The notes below the pieces were generated by a model. The model searched no databases and was not told where the DNA came from. It saw nothing but the letters and a program-made list of their open reading frames with translations. This document shows positions 1-11,610 of a stretch of DNA of 64,000 nucleotides, piece after piece. Made by a program: the position numbers and the translations under genes. This DNA is from Siniperca chuatsi (taxonomy: Eukaryota; Chordata; Actinopteri; Centrarchiformes; Sinipercidae). The stretch lies in assembly GCF_020085105.1 (NCBI RefSeq), contig NC_058046.1:11073675-11137674 (forward strand). Direction: 5' to 3'. Within the stretch, counting starts at the first letter, position 1. Each line of letters begins with the position of its first letter.

Positions 1-1163
1 CTTTACCCTCAGCTTCTTTAGCAAGGCACTAGTCGTCTTGGAGGTGTGTTTGGGGTCGTTATCATGTTGGAATACTGCCCTGTGGCCCAGTCTCCGAAGG
101 GAGGGGATCATGCTCTGCTTCAGTATGTTACAGTACACATTGGCATTCATGGTTCCCTCAATGAACTGTAGCTCCCCAGTGCCGGCAGCACTCATGCAGC
201 CCCAGACCATGACACTCCCACCACCATGCTTGACTGTAGGCAAGACACACTTGTCTTTGTACTCCTCACCTGGTTTCCGCCACTCACGCTTGACAACATC
301 TGAACCAAATAAGTTTATCTTGGTATCATCAGACCACAGGACATGGTTCCAGTAATCCATGTCTTTAGTCTGCTTGTCTTCAGCAAAACTGTTTGCGGGC
401 TTTCTTGTGCATTATCTTTAGAAGAGGCTTCCTTCTGGGACGACAGCCATGCAGACCAATTTGATGCAGTGTGCGGCGTATGGTCTGAGCACTGACAGGC
501 TGACCCCCAACCCCTTTAACCTCTGCACAATGCTGACAGCACTCATACATCTATTTCCCAAGCACAACCTCTGGATTTGACGCTGAGCACATGTACTTAA
601 CTTCTTTGCTCGACCATGGCGAGGCCTGTTCTGAGTGGAACCTGCCCTGTTAAATCGCAGTATGGTCTTGGCCACCGTGCTGCAGCTCAGTTTCAGGGTC
701 TTGGCAATATTCTTATAGCCTACTCCATGTTTATGTAGAGCAACAATTCTTTTTTTCAGATCCTCAGAGAGTTCTTTGCCATGAGGTACCATGTTGAACT
801 TCCAGTGACCAGTATGAGAGAGTGAGAGCGATAACACCAAATTTAACACACCTGCTCCCCATTCACACCTGAGACCTTGTAACACTAACGAGTCACATGA
901 CACCGGGGAGAGAAAATGGCTAATTGGCCCAATTTGAACATTTTCACTTAGGGGTGTACTCACTTTTGTGGCCAGCGGTTTAGACATTAATGGCTGTATG
1001 CTGAGTTATTTTGAGGGGACAGCAAATTTACACTGTTATACAAGCTGTACACTCACTACTTTACATTGTAGCAAAATGTCATTTCATCAGTGTTGTCACA
1101 TGAAAAGATAAAATAAAATATTTACAAAAATGTGAGGGGTGTACTCACTTCTGTGAGATACTG
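1..1163 (-). mobile_element. Tc1/mariner DNA transposon, truncated by the window edge
   Basis: The right end is a Tc1 inverted terminal repeat: the outer copy (about 1135-1163, read on the minus strand as CAGTATCTCACAGAAGTGAG) abuts a TA at 1164-1165. A second, similar copy lies inside at about 951-971, giving the IR/DR double-repeat design of many fish Tc1 elements. The transposase reads leftward from an ATG at 790-792. It begins MVPHGKELSEDLKKRIVALH, a paired-like helix-turn-helix, and the catalytic core further left includes WSDDTK (first Asp) and FQHDNDPKHTS (second Asp). The third acidic residue lies outside the window. The frame is disrupted near 420-470 and again before the core, so this copy is not expected to make an active enzyme. 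Confidence 0.93.
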
Positions 1164-1681
1164 TAAGCCTTTAGCTTTACACTCCACACCTTCACCTGCA
1201 AGATGCATCTGACTCACGCCCTGCTCATCCTGTTCCTCAGCCTCCAAGCCTTGAGTACTCACAAGTCTGGCATTTCTATTTTATTGAATTTTAAATCACT
1301 TCTTTTTCTAGAAAGCCTCCCATTTCCAGGATAACTTTGAGAATTATGCATGTCTGATTGATCAGCATCAGGGACATTGTTAATTTCATGTGATGTAAGG
1401 CCGTTTTTGAGATGTGATGTAGCTTTGTCTGAGATGTCTCATTGTGTCTCATAGTGTTGGGTTAGCGAGCTCTGTGGCAGTTCAGGGCGATGATCCTCTG
1501 TACCTGACAGCTGGCCAGTGCTGGACTACACTGACTATGGCTGCTACTGTGGGCAACCTGTTGATGAGCTCGACAGATAACACTGCTGAAGGTATATACA
1601 TTTGTGGTGTCTGTTAATGTTGCATGTGCTGTTTCTTCTTGTCCGCAAGTCCTCTCTTCCAAAGTGCAATCCAACTTAAAA

Positions 1682-1912
1682 GGTCAGTTCACCCAAATCA
1701 CAATTTCATTTTTTTTTCTGACCTACCTCCAGTGGTGTCGTTGCATACAGATAGTTTCCGTTTTATGTGCAGAGGTTGTGAAATATCTGCCTCTGAGACT
1801 CCTGCGGTGACTCCAAGACAATGGAGGTGAATGGAATTTTGTTTGTGCTGAAACAAGTTGTGAAGTTTGCATAGGGAGTATTTCTTCAGCAGAAAGTAGC
1901 TCTGGTACCACT
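1682..1912 (+). mobile_element. MITE-like fragment
   Basis: The stretch opens with AAAGGTCAGTTCACCCAAAT, close to the AAAGGGACAGTTCACCCC end of the foldback MITE at 37445-37944. It has no matching right end, so it is a truncated copy of a related non-autonomous DNA element inside an intron of the decayed phospholipase gene. Confidence 0.55.
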
Positions 1913-1930
1913 ATGTTCTTATATTTTTTG

Positions 1931-2263
1931 ATTTGGATTAATTGACCATTAGAGCTGAAAAAATAGTCAATTTATCAATCACCAAAAAGTCATTTTTTAA
2001 GCAAAAAGGCCAGAAATTCACTGGTTCTAGCTTCTTAAGTGTGAATATTTGCTGGTTTTCTTCTATGATAGTAAACTGAATATCTTTGGGTTTTGGACAG
2101 TTGTTCGGACAAACAAAGACATTTTTAAGAGGTCACCTTGGACTCTGGGAAATTGTGATGGACATTTTTCTGTATTCTTTGACATTTTGTAGACTAAACG
2201 ATTAATTGAAAAATGAATCAGCAAATTAACCTGTAATGTAAATAATCATTAGTTGCAGCTCTA
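1931..2263 (+). mobile_element. Non-autonomous DNA transposon copy (same family as 53535-53876)
   Basis: It shares long, diverged collinear sequence with 53535-53876 in the same orientation. Shared blocks include CACCTTGGACTCTGGG, AAACTGAATATCTTTGGG (ATGTC in the other copy) and an end of the form GTTGCAGCTCT / GTTGCAGCACT. No coding capacity is visible. The ends suggest a hAT-type MITE, but I cannot confirm the family. Confidence 0.6.
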
Positions 2264-3034
2264 CTTAAATTTAAAATCTCCTAAAACTGAAGAAATGATG
2301 AAATTACACCTCAGCAGTAGGTGATTTTGTTCATGATATATGGAAGGCGCTGTAATGACCTCTTTATGCTTTGTGTATGTTGTAGATGATGTCAGGTCCA
2401 CGACCAGTGCTGCAGTGATGCCATGCAGCACGATGAACGCTGGTGCTTCTTGGACAACCCGTACACTGAAGTATACAGCTACAGCTGCAACGAGGCCAGG
2501 AACGACACTTCCAAACACTGCAACTTTGAACAATTATCACACACAACTGAGTTTTCAGTAATTACATAACATGAAGTTGCAGATTTTCTAACTGGAATGT
2601 TAGAAAATCATATCATATCTTAAATTACTATGTGGATAACAAATTGTGTTGTCTCATCCCTGTTTTTTCCTCCTGTTCCCTCCCCTTCTCCCTCACTCTG
2701 CTGCTGCTCTCTTCTGTCATTCAGATGACTATGAGAACTTCATCTGTGAGCGTGACAGGAAGGCAGCCATGTGTTTCGCCAACGCAGATTATAATGAAGG
2801 AAACGGCCACCTTTCCAGTGACCGGAGAAAGAAGAAACACACCGCCAACACTGAAGAGTGTGTCTTTATTACAAATCAATAAAAGATCAATATTGTTTAG
2901 CCCTTTTTGTGACACTCATAACTATATAATCAAAAACATCATTTCCATCAGTTTTAATTTGACCCATTCATGTTCAACATGTCAGGCTTGTCATGTTAGT
3001 GAGGGTTCAGCAGCTCAGAAAGGTCCACTGTCTC

Positions 3035-5001
3035 TCATGCCCTGGTTTCACAGATGTACTGGTATGTCAGGTGACAGTCTGCGTCATTCCACAGCTTGCG
3101 TTTGCGTCTTTCAGAAGAATGAAGCTGCCCACAGTCCTCTCCGTTCTCTCTGTAGTCCCAGTTGTCAGGCTGATCTTCATCCCAGAAACTGAACACAAAC
3201 AGGGGAAAGAGGAGGAACAAGTGATTTATTATATATAGTGTAACATATCGCACCCACAACCATTTGTTTGTGCTCTTGGACATTTTTTTTATAGCTTCAT
3301 GTTTCTCTCACGTTGGGGTTGATTTGAAGTCAGTTCCGTCCACCCAGCTCCAGTGTCCCTCGTGTTCTCGCTCGACAAGTCCAATCCAATAGTTGTAATT
3401 GATTTCAACTATTTTTGAAATGTAGTCCTAGAAATGAAAAAAAAAGAAAAAAAAAAGCAACAGGTTATTTTTAAGCCTTTGTTAATTCTGAGAAATGTTA
3501 TGCTCTGATATGTGTGCTCCTTATCAGAGCCCTGTTCGTACACTGGAGCCTCACTGTAGCAAATGGACAGCTAAACTTAAAATATATGGAACCAAACTGG
3601 TGTAAACTTAAACCTCACCAGTTCCTCCACATTATTCAGAACCACCAGGTGTCCTCCGTGTGTTTGGCACTGCTCCTCTGCTTTGCCCCAGGTAACGGTG
3701 GTGGTGGATAGCAGGTAGCAGCTTCTCTGGAAAGACACCCATCCTTCCCTACATGTTCCTGGTGTGATGAAGATGAAGACAAGTCAAGAGAGTCTGATTG
3801 GGGGAAAAAACATAGAATTCTGATTTTATTGATATTAAAGTATTCAGTGTTTACCTCTAACTGGGACAATTGGCTGTAGGTAGACATCATGCACAGTTGT
3901 TGCACCTTTAGTTTGGAAAGTCACAAAAATAAATTAAAGTTGCATAGAAATTGTACGGCTGCGTCATTATATGCAGACCTGAAAACCATTTCCTGACCTG
4001 AAGTGGACGCTGATGTTGTTCCTCCCTTGCTGATTCTCTCAAGGTGAAGTTTGACATCAGTGATTCCCTTGTTTAACTGGGAGACTTTGAGATAAAAAAA
4101 GTGTTATATGATAAGACAAAGAATGTGAATTAGCTACATGAAAACTGTATTAATGAATCAGCTTCACTGGAGTGTTTAAAGTCGTACATCTTATCCCAGT
4201 GACCATCAGCAGGATTAGCAGCAGCACCACCAGGACTCCGTAGAGGACATAAGCCACCATACCCTTCAAACCTATAAACATTGACAGACATTTTTCATAG
4301 TTTAAGGTGACATCTTAAATTATTTAATCTAAATCAAATGACATGTGCCTGTTTTACCTGTTGTTCTGGTCATTTTGTGCTCTCCATGGCCTGAGCTGTT
4401 TTCAGGCGACCCAAACTGGTGATACTGAGACTCCATAACTGAAAGAGATCAGATTCTTTTGGTAAAGGCATGTTTTAGCAAACAAAGTTAGCAAAAGCTA
4501 ATAGTTCTAACTATACTGCTGTCATTTGTAATTTGGAAAAGACAAGCTTATAGTTGAGAATAAAAGTATTCAGTCCGTAGCCATTTTGAGATTCTCAGTG
4601 TGCAATGACAAATAAGAGGTCAACTAAATCTCCCTTGTTTCTTTTCAAGCCAAATATGTTAATTATTAACGGCTCGATAAATAAAAGAGAATTCTGCCGT
4701 TATATACTTTATAATATACAAGCATTTTCAAATATATGCAGCTAATTTTACTAAATGCATTACTAAATTTAAATTCTGATATTTAGCAGAATTTATTTCT
4801 AGACTACTCAGTATATAATTCATGGTGTCATTTGTACATGACAGTGATTAATGCCCATTTCTAAACATTTCTATAAATGTTGAAACGAATGATTACAAAG
4901 GAATTTCAAGAACAAACATACTCTGCCAACTAAGTGAACATTTATCACTTACCGTCATCAACCAGAATATCTCTGAATTTCTCTGGTTGGACTCTGACCA
5001 T
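3035..5001 (-). CDS. Type II transmembrane C-type lectin receptor, galactose-type QPD
   Basis: Eight minus-strand coding exons join in phase to 253 residues: 4953-5001, 4358-4438, 4188-4271, 3998-4084, 3855-3905, 3619-3758, 3312-3427 and 3035-3188. In order they give a cytoplasmic tail with MESQYHQFGS, a membrane span (VLYGVLVVLLLILLMV), a short amphipathic neck (SQLNKGITDVKLHLERI), and a C-type lectin domain starting at CREGWVSFQRSC and ending YICETRA. The domain has WIGL, a QPD motif followed by NW, and WND. QPD rather than EPN indicates galactose or GalNAc preference, as in asialoglycoprotein receptor and macrophage galactose lectin. Fish annotations often call such genes CD209-like or hepatic-lectin-like, so I give no symbol. 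The start used (ATG 4999-5001) is the first Met in the first exon found; a further 5' exon is possible. It converges on the decayed phospholipase gene with about 150 bp between. Confidence 0.88.
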
Positions 5002-5336
5002 GAGATCACAGAAAGTCCTCCCCTTTAAAGAGAAACACTTCTGAATTACACTTACAGAAAATGTTTTTTTAATGTGCCTACAATTATCCAGTTATTATCT
5101 ATCATTATCTGCTGTCCCATAATTAGACACAGGAATTAAGAGGTTGTTCCGTTCTCTGTGATGTGTGAGATGTTTACCTGACAGCAATTACAGGGCAAAA
5201 GGCTGAGAAAGTGTAGGTGATATAACAATTGCGGCACACACATTACACAAATTAATCTCCTTTTCATTATCATTGTAAATTTAAATTACCACTATGTTTG
5301 TCTGTGAGTGAAAACAGTCTACTCCATACCTTAGAA

Positions 5337-5677
5337 CAGTGGTTCGCAATCGATACAACTCTGTTTTGCTTGTGAGCTCTTATTACAAAGTAGTGTCTTC
5401 TTGCAATCTCTCCTCTATGAGGTATGCACATTTTATTCAAAGAGTGATTTTCCCTTCACAGACTGTTTTCTTTGGATCAGTGTTAGAAACCTGAAGATGT
5501 ACTAACTAGACGAAAAAGGCGACATTAGAGAAATGTCTGAAAAATCAACATGATTTTGTTTGGCAAAATGTAGTTTTTTCTTATTTTCTACACTGGTAAT
5601 TATCTTGTGACCACTTAGATTCATCTCGCGACCCCTTGAGTGGGACCTGACCCCCATATCTCAAATCCAGGACACCT
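5337..5677 (+). mobile_element. hAT-like non-autonomous remnant
   Basis: The sequence begins CAGTGGTTCGCAATCGA, like the CAGTGGTTCTCAAC terminal repeats of hAT elements. Near its end it has GCGACCCCTTGAGTGGGACC, a phrase typical of such elements. The right terminal repeat is degraded. It lies between the lectin gene and cox6a. The rest of 5002-5840 shows no gene. Confidence 0.45.
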
Positions 5678-5844
5678 CTTATTCCCTGCATATCACTGTA
5701 TTAATACTGGGATTGCAATGGTAAAACAAGTTAAATACCTTTGCATCAGTGTCTTTCACTTAGTTTTTTTCAGTCTGGCGCTGGCACTTTTACAGCGCAT
5801 GTGTTCACCCTAAAGGGGGCGTGGTCGTTCTGAAGACAGGGAAG

Positions 5845-5883
5845 TGACGTATGCCTGCTCTCATCTGTACATATTCCTTCCGG
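5845..5883 (+). promoter_or_regulatory. Probable cox6a promoter elements (CRE-like and ETS/NRF-2-like)
   Basis: A TGACGT core at 5845-5850 and a CCTTCCGG site at 5876-5883 lie just upstream of the cox6a start codon at 5908. ETS-type (GABP/NRF-2) sites near the start are characteristic of nuclear genes for cytochrome oxidase subunits. There is no TATA box. Binding is inferred from sequence only. Confidence 0.45.
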
Positions 5884-5907
5884 TCTCTGTGTCTCTCAGA
5901 AAGGAAA

Positions 5908-7950
5908 ATGGCGGCTCTCGGACGGCTCTCTCAAGTGTTGCTAAGGTCTTCTTTGACCCAGAGCCGGCGTCAGCTTTCTGCTGCTGCTGCCGGACACGGC
6001 GAGCAGTCAGGTAATTGTAGCACCTCATTTTAACCCAGTGGTTATGTTTAATGTAATTTATTTTTACGACAACTTGTTACGTTTTGGCAGTGACCTTGCT
6101 GAACCAGCGTTAGCTATTTTAGCATTAGCAGTAGCTTGACATCCTTGAGCGGAGAGCATGTAGAAGAAGCTGCCCAAAACATCAGCTTTTCATTTCAGCG
6201 TGTCACCTCATTAGAGCAATTACACAGTCACTCATAACGTCTAAGTGTAGTTTAAATTTACTTTAGTTTATTTACATGGATTAAAAATGGAGCAGTGTCA
6301 AGATCAATACGTCCTGCAAGCTAAAGAACAACATCAGGTCACATCAGGTCAATGGAAATTCCAAACGATATCTCTGGTATTTGTTTCTCCCTTATTTTAT
6401 CTGATTGAAAGATGTCAGGCATAAGAGAAGGGCATATACTTCAGAGAAGGGGGAAGAAAGTAAATTTAAAGTAACATGAGCAAGGCTAAAATAAATAGCA
6501 GTATCACGGGCAAAATAAATATAATGTTAAGAGAAAAGTAAAATAAGGTTTTACATATTAGTGTATGTTTTTTTTGTTTTGTTTTTCTATTCTCTTTTGA
6601 GATAAATGAGATGGAGAGGAAAACCCAGTAGGAATTAATTGAAGAGGGTGTTTTTGAGTAAATGTTTTACTGAGTAAAAGAATCAAAGCTTGGAGTTGGA
6701 TGTGACTTAAGTTAACAGTATGCTACAGTGGCAAAGTATGACTTAAGTTGGACCTTTTTTTTTTTTTTTTTTTTTCTTTTTTTAAATTTTTTTTTATAGA
6801 GGTCTTTAAGGTGTTGCGGTAAACTGGGTACAAAGTCTTGATCGGCTTGTTCAGCTGTGTGTATGCAGTTTACTGCCCCATGGCTGAATCATGTCCCTGA
6901 CCTACATGATCACCAAGATGCACATTCATTTAATCTAAAAGTAATAAAACTGCAATATAAATTAAACTCCCCACTGTTGTGTATTTTGATGTAAATTATT
7001 TTTTGGAACTGATGATGAACCTGTAATAAGATTATGACTTTTTATACAGTGAAAACATTTTGCATCACGCATGTAATCGGTGTCTTTTGCAGATAATGAT
7101 AGTGGAAATTGCACTGCTTTTGTTTGAAATATTGACGGTTTCGACCAGCCTTAACTGGGAGGCGAGAGATTGAATCTGGAATCTCTCCACCACAATACCA
7201 TTTGCATCATGTTGACAGTCAGTCCTTTTTAAAAGCCATCTCAGGGTTTATAAATCTGCTTTAAATTATGTGGGTCATTCCAAGCTTTGTTTTCTGTGTA
7301 TTTGTATGAATATTAGCTTCCAGTGATGTAAGCTGGTGACATTCCACATTTTAGTTATGGTAAAGAGCACACTCTGGGTAATAGCATAAGGCCTCCTAAC
7401 TAACATTTATATTGTCTAACATTTCCTAATGTCAAACTTGATGGGTGCAGATTCAAAACAATGTAAAGAAACTTAAATTTCTTCTGTCCCAAGGGGGTGT
7501 CTTATGTCTAAAGAGCACTTTTATTCTCAACAATCTTAATGTGGTTGGATTCATAATTGCTTTATTTGTTAAACTAATCATTATTGTCTTTCTCTTCCAG
7601 CCAAGACATGGAAGATCCTCACTTTTGTGGTTGCCCTACCTGGTGTTGCCGTGTGCATGTTGAACATGTTCTTGAAAGAGCAGAATCATAGCCACGAACA
7701 GCCAGAGTTTGTCCCTTACACCCACCTTCGCATTCGCAGCAAGGTCTTACTTTATGCGACTTAAATAATTCACATTCCAAAATGACCATCCCACTTTTAT
7801 CAATGTTTTGACTTAATTATGTGTTGTCTAATTTTATTATTATTTTTTTTATTCTTACAGCGTTTCCCTTGGGGTGATGGCACCAAAACTCTCTTCCACA
7901 ACTCTCATGTGAATGCCCTTCCTGATGGCTACGAGGGTCACGATGAGTAA
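5908..7950 (+). CDS. cox6a1: Cytochrome c oxidase subunit 6A, mitochondrial
   Basis: Three exons (5908-6010, 7601-7743, 7861-7950) give 111 residues, the usual length of COX6A precursors. The N-terminus ([20 protein letters not shown]) is an arginine-rich mitochondrial presequence. A single membrane helix follows ([20 protein letters not shown]), then the intermembrane-space tail with [20 protein letters not shown] and [17 protein letters not shown]. The subunit sits at the dimer interface of complex IV in the inner mitochondrial membrane and modulates its activity. The start is the only ATG that gives the presequence. A poly(A) signal AATAAA is at 8145-8150. The liver-type (6A1) assignment rests on the human neighbours PLA2G1B, CABP1 and MLEC; separating 6A1 from 6A2 needs a tree. 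Confidence 0.95.
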
Positions 7951-8150
7951 ACCCTCTCTCCAGACCTCATAACAGGGACCAGTCCTCCCTCAGCATTTGT
8001 TACTGGACCACACTTCCTTTCACAGTTTACTCTTCATTTTTGTTGTTTACCTCTGTGCTCTCAACATGCATGCGGGCACCCGAACCAACTGTTCCTTTGC
8101 TCTGGACCATTAAACAAAATGTCTGCTTAAACTGAATTAACATAAATAAA

Positions 8151-9393
8151 GTAACTATTATTACCTCCATTCATGTTTTCTTTCTTCCTTCTACGTGTTG
8201 ATGTGATGTAGTTTTTCACCTTCAAAAAAGTATTTTATTGACTGTTGTGACAGGTCACAGCAGTAAAAGCAAAGGTGTAAATAATAAATAAATAAATGAT
8301 GGCTGAATTCCAATTAGCTGCTTCAGTTTCAGGGTCCTGATATTATGCATGCTGGCTCACTGTCACCTTCATGTCATGGCTTACTGGGACAATTAAAACA
8401 ATGGAGGCATTGTTAATGTCATCAGTAACACCTGTGCTTTCCTACTATGACAAGTCATAATGTCTGCTATGAAAATGGCCTATGCACTAGTGTAAGCAAT
8501 CTCCCTTTCCATTTAATTTATTGGCCCTGCAGACCCTTGGTTCACCCACACAGGCGATTTCACTTATGCCTAATATGGCCTTTTTTCAGCACTGTAGTAC
8601 AGACTGATTGACATCTGTCATTCACCTGTCAGGGTGGGCCAAATTACACCTCATTTCATTAAGTTAATGGATTACATTGATTTTACATAATTCCCAGCCT
8701 TTAAATTCATGTGCTTTTTCAAAATTGAGTTGAAAATCACATACCAGCTCTTTGTGTATGAATGTAGAGGTCAGCGTCTGAAAATAAAGAGGCTAAATGT
8801 TATATTGAAAATATAGTGAATTCAACTGAGGCAAATAATCCCAAAGATTTACATTTTGCTGATCATTATACAAAACATTCTTTATAAGGGAAGAACACAG
8901 TTTAAGCCTAATGGGCCTTTTTCACAGCAGACATTATGCCTAGGAAACTAATAACATTAACGATGGCTCAGTTCTATTCAAATGTCCCATTGAGTTGTGT
9001 CCTTGTCAGTTATTCCACAGAATATTATTGTATGATTATTACTGCATCTGCAAGAAATGTCCCATGTGGAACAATGGTTAATATTATCTGGTATGATGCT
9101 CTAGACCTGTTACACGTGATTCGCTCTTTGTTTCAGACTCCACCTCTTTCACGTGAACGCGCCTTAAACCGAATTAGAAAATCCTGGGTTAACAAAGCTC
9201 GCTGATATCCAGCTTCATACACCGGTTATCTTTCCCCCGATTCCGTCGGTGAGACAGTCATTTATAATATGACGCGTGCCGTAACTATCTGTCGCATCTA
9301 TTAATCTCGGGGTTATTCCGTCTCACGACCGTGGGTTACGATTTGATTACTAAATCTTGCATTGAAACATCTCGGATAACTGCGCGCGCCCGC
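8151..9393. other. Intergenic stretch, no gene seen
   Basis: Between the cox6a poly(A) site and the Myb/SANT promoter I find no exon, RNA gene or clear repeat. The last 250 bases become richer in CpG (about 9150-9400), consistent with a promoter region. Confidence 0.6.
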
Positions 9394-9396
9394 TCC

Positions 9397-9404
9397 GCTA
9401 TAAA
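9397..9404 (+). promoter_or_regulatory. TATA box of the Myb/SANT-like gene
   Basis: CGCTATAAAGGGGAGG lies in a GC-rich setting about 45 bases before the start codon at 9444. The spacing suits a TATA box with a very short 5' UTR. Confidence 0.5.
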
Positions 9405-9443
9405 GGGGAGGTCAATCGCACACCGAAACCCGGATCACAATCC

Positions 9444-10753
9444 ATGAACACAGACAGAGGTGAGGAGACCTTGTTCAAGTTCTCATAGCATAACAAAAAA
9501 CTATTTTCTGTTGTTGTAAAGTTTTTGACTCATACATTCACATTTACAGTTCCTTTTTTTTGTTTTTCTAGATTTCCTGATGATGAAAAAACACGAGAGG
9601 GCACATTTTTTCAGCTCTAAAGAGCAGGAACTCATTTTGAAGTTGTATGAAGAAGAGAGAGAGATCTTGACAGCCAAGTCCAACACTACCAGCGCCTCTA
9701 AACTGAGAGAGGAAGCCTGGCAGAGAATTGCTGATAAAATAAATGCGTAAGAAGATGTATTCACATAAGTGCTGCTAATTGAACTTAATTTAAAATAGTA
9801 GTCACTCTAATATTTGGACTTGAACTTTCCAATAATGTCCCCATAACTGACACATAAAAACTGTATTATTTGTCATGACTTCCCAGGGTATCGGACAGCG
9901 GCTACAAAAGGACGTGGCAGCAAGTGAAAGTCAAGCATAAAAATATAGTGCAAACAGGTAGCCATGTTATTGCAAGTCTATATTGTCAGCAATATAATGT
10001 CCAGGCAGTGTTTTACCTCTCAAATCTCTCCTTATACAGCAAAAAGAAGAAGGGTCGAGGTGATGAGGAATGAGGGGGGGTCAGCAACCCCTTCGCTGAC
10101 CTCTGCAGAGGAGGATGTGCTGCAGCACAAAGACAACAGGCTGAGAGTGGAGGTCCTCCCCGGGGGTGCCTGTATTGAGCCCCTGACTGGATCTGACAGC
10201 TCTTTTATTAGTGGTAGGTGTACTTAATCTTTGACTGAAACCCCTTCAGGAATTTCCCGTAATCCAATTCAATGCCCCACTCCTACAGTCTCAGGCCATC
10301 CCGTCCTCCTCCTGCCTGTAACAAAGACTGAACCGGAGAGCTTGAGCAGTGACGAGACCGACGTCAGTGACACTCATTTTGAAGGGGTAAGTGCTTCATG
10401 CAACATGTATTGTTGTGGCATTTATCTTTGAATACTAATTAATGGTTATTTTTGGTAGGATGTGCACAGCTTCCAAGAGAGGGCCAACTCAACATGTGCT
10501 ACAACCGGTGGCAGAAGTGCAGAGGTGAGGTTTATGTGTCAGTAGCGGGCTATGGTAATGACGAAGAATGAGAACAATGTGAGCATGTGTTGTTTAATTT
10601 CTTTTGCAGAGGCAGACAGAAGACATACGAGCCCTTTACTGCTGCTACCTCAAAAAGGAGATAGAGAACCGTGAGCAGCAGATGGCATTCAGAGCACTTA
10701 AAATGAGGAAGTTGGAGAAAGAAATATTATTACTTGATAAGCAGCTGATGTGA
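9444..10753 (+). CDS. Myb/SANT-like DNA-binding protein of Harbinger type
   Basis: Seven exons join in phase: 9444-9459, 9572-9746, 9887-9957, 10040-10213, 10289-10386, 10459-10524 and 10610-10753 (247 residues). Residues about 15-90 form a Myb/SANT-like trihelix domain (FFSSKEQELILKLYEEE, then AWQRIADKINA and TWQQVKVKHKNI). This resembles the Myb_DNA-bind_5 family found in PIF/Harbinger transposons and the host genes derived from them. A basic patch AKRRR follows, then an acidic serine-rich linker and a C-terminal coiled coil (KKEIENREQQMAFRALKM). It probably binds DNA in the nucleus as a dimer. No Harbinger nuclease is visible in the window, and the intact multi-exon frame argues for a living gene. 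A 16-base first coding exon is unusual but is supported by the TATA box and a clean donor. I cannot assign an orthologue. Confidence 0.8.
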
Positions 10754-10799
10754 CAATGTAAAAAAAAAAGCCAACGTTTTTATGTTACTATTATAATAT

Positions 10800-10940
10800 G
10801 TTAAAACAATTTCTCATTGTTGCAGTATTGCACTGTGCAACTCTACACATGCAACTGTACACACACTATAGTGCAATCCTCAAGTCCCAGAGTTTCCCCT
10901 TGGGGATCAATAAAGTATTTCTGATTCTGATTCTGAAGAC
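10800..10940 (+). repeat. SINE/LINE 3' tail with ATTCTG repeats
   Basis: The sequence CTTGGGGATCAATAAAGTAT followed by a short tandem of ATTCTG is the standard 3' end of a common fish retroposon. It lies just after the Myb/SANT stop codon, and its AATAAA may serve as that gene's poly(A) signal. Boundaries are approximate. Confidence 0.55.
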
Positions 10941-11229
10941 TGAGACAGTATTGGAGTCTTCCCTTTAGTTGCCCAAAGGTCATTTGAGTTCCGTCATTGT
11001 CTCGCCAAGAGTTATCCCAAAGCTGGCTTGAGGCCCAGTGAGGGATCAGAGTAGGAGGGTCGTGAAGAGGGGCTTGTACTGTATGTGGAGCCCCCGTGGA
11101 GCTGCTGCGTAACCCGTGTGGCCAAGGAGGATTACATTATCACACGAGTTAATGCCTTTAATTTGAGGGCACTTATATCCACATCAGATGAGTGTTGGAA
11201 CTGTTGCTTTTTTATACATATTCCCACAT

Positions 11230-11610
11230 TTTTAGGAGACAATAACTGGACAAGTTAACAAAGAATGTCAATATATTTCACATTTGGTTGCAAATACTTT
11301 GCAGTCATTGACAGGCTTAGGTCTGTGACTGATGGACATCAGCAGACACTTAATACCTGCAGATGCATGCACTGCTGCCATCTTCATTTCTTGCTTATTT
11401 TAGAGGCTTTTTTCATGAAGTCTGGTCTTCAGCAAGTGAAACACATGCTCAGCTGGATTGAGGTCAGGTAACTTACTTTGCCAGTCAAGACCACTTTTTG
11501 ATTGCCTTGTCTGTATGATATGGACACAATGTGGCCAACCCCACATCACTTTGCTGAAACATTTGTAATAAGATGTGGAATCACAGGTAATGTGAAGCAA
11601 AAACACTGAA
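11230..11610 (-). mobile_element. Tc1/mariner transposase remnant
   Basis: Read on the minus strand, 11400-11606 translates to a piece with LPDLNPAEHVFHLLKTRL, which matches the conserved SPDLNPIEH block carrying the third catalytic residue of Tc1 transposases. The terminal repeats are not recognisable. It is an old fragment, unrelated in detail to the element at 1-1163. Confidence 0.7.

Larger units (their letters stand above)
1204..2880 (+). pseudogene. pla2g1b: Decayed pancreatic (group IB) phospholipase A2 gene
   Basis: Four blocks match a secreted group I phospholipase A2, a digestive lipase of the host. A signal peptide (MHLTHALLILFLSL, from 1204) is followed by a block at about 1468-1576 with ALWQFRAMILC and then DYTDYGCYCG, the start of the calcium loop. 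A third block at about 2398-2520 carries VHDQCC, which holds the catalytic His-Asp, and DNPYTEVYSYSCNEARND. The last, from 2725, has FICERDRKAAMCFANADYN. The second block needs a change of frame before DYTDYG, the glycine-rich part of the calcium loop is missing, and at least one conserved cysteine is lost. I therefore call it a pseudogene. A sequencing or assembly error could explain part of this, but not the missing loop. Two transposon fragments sit in the intron before the third block. Human PLA2G1B is also near COX6A1, so the position is right. Confidence 0.8.
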
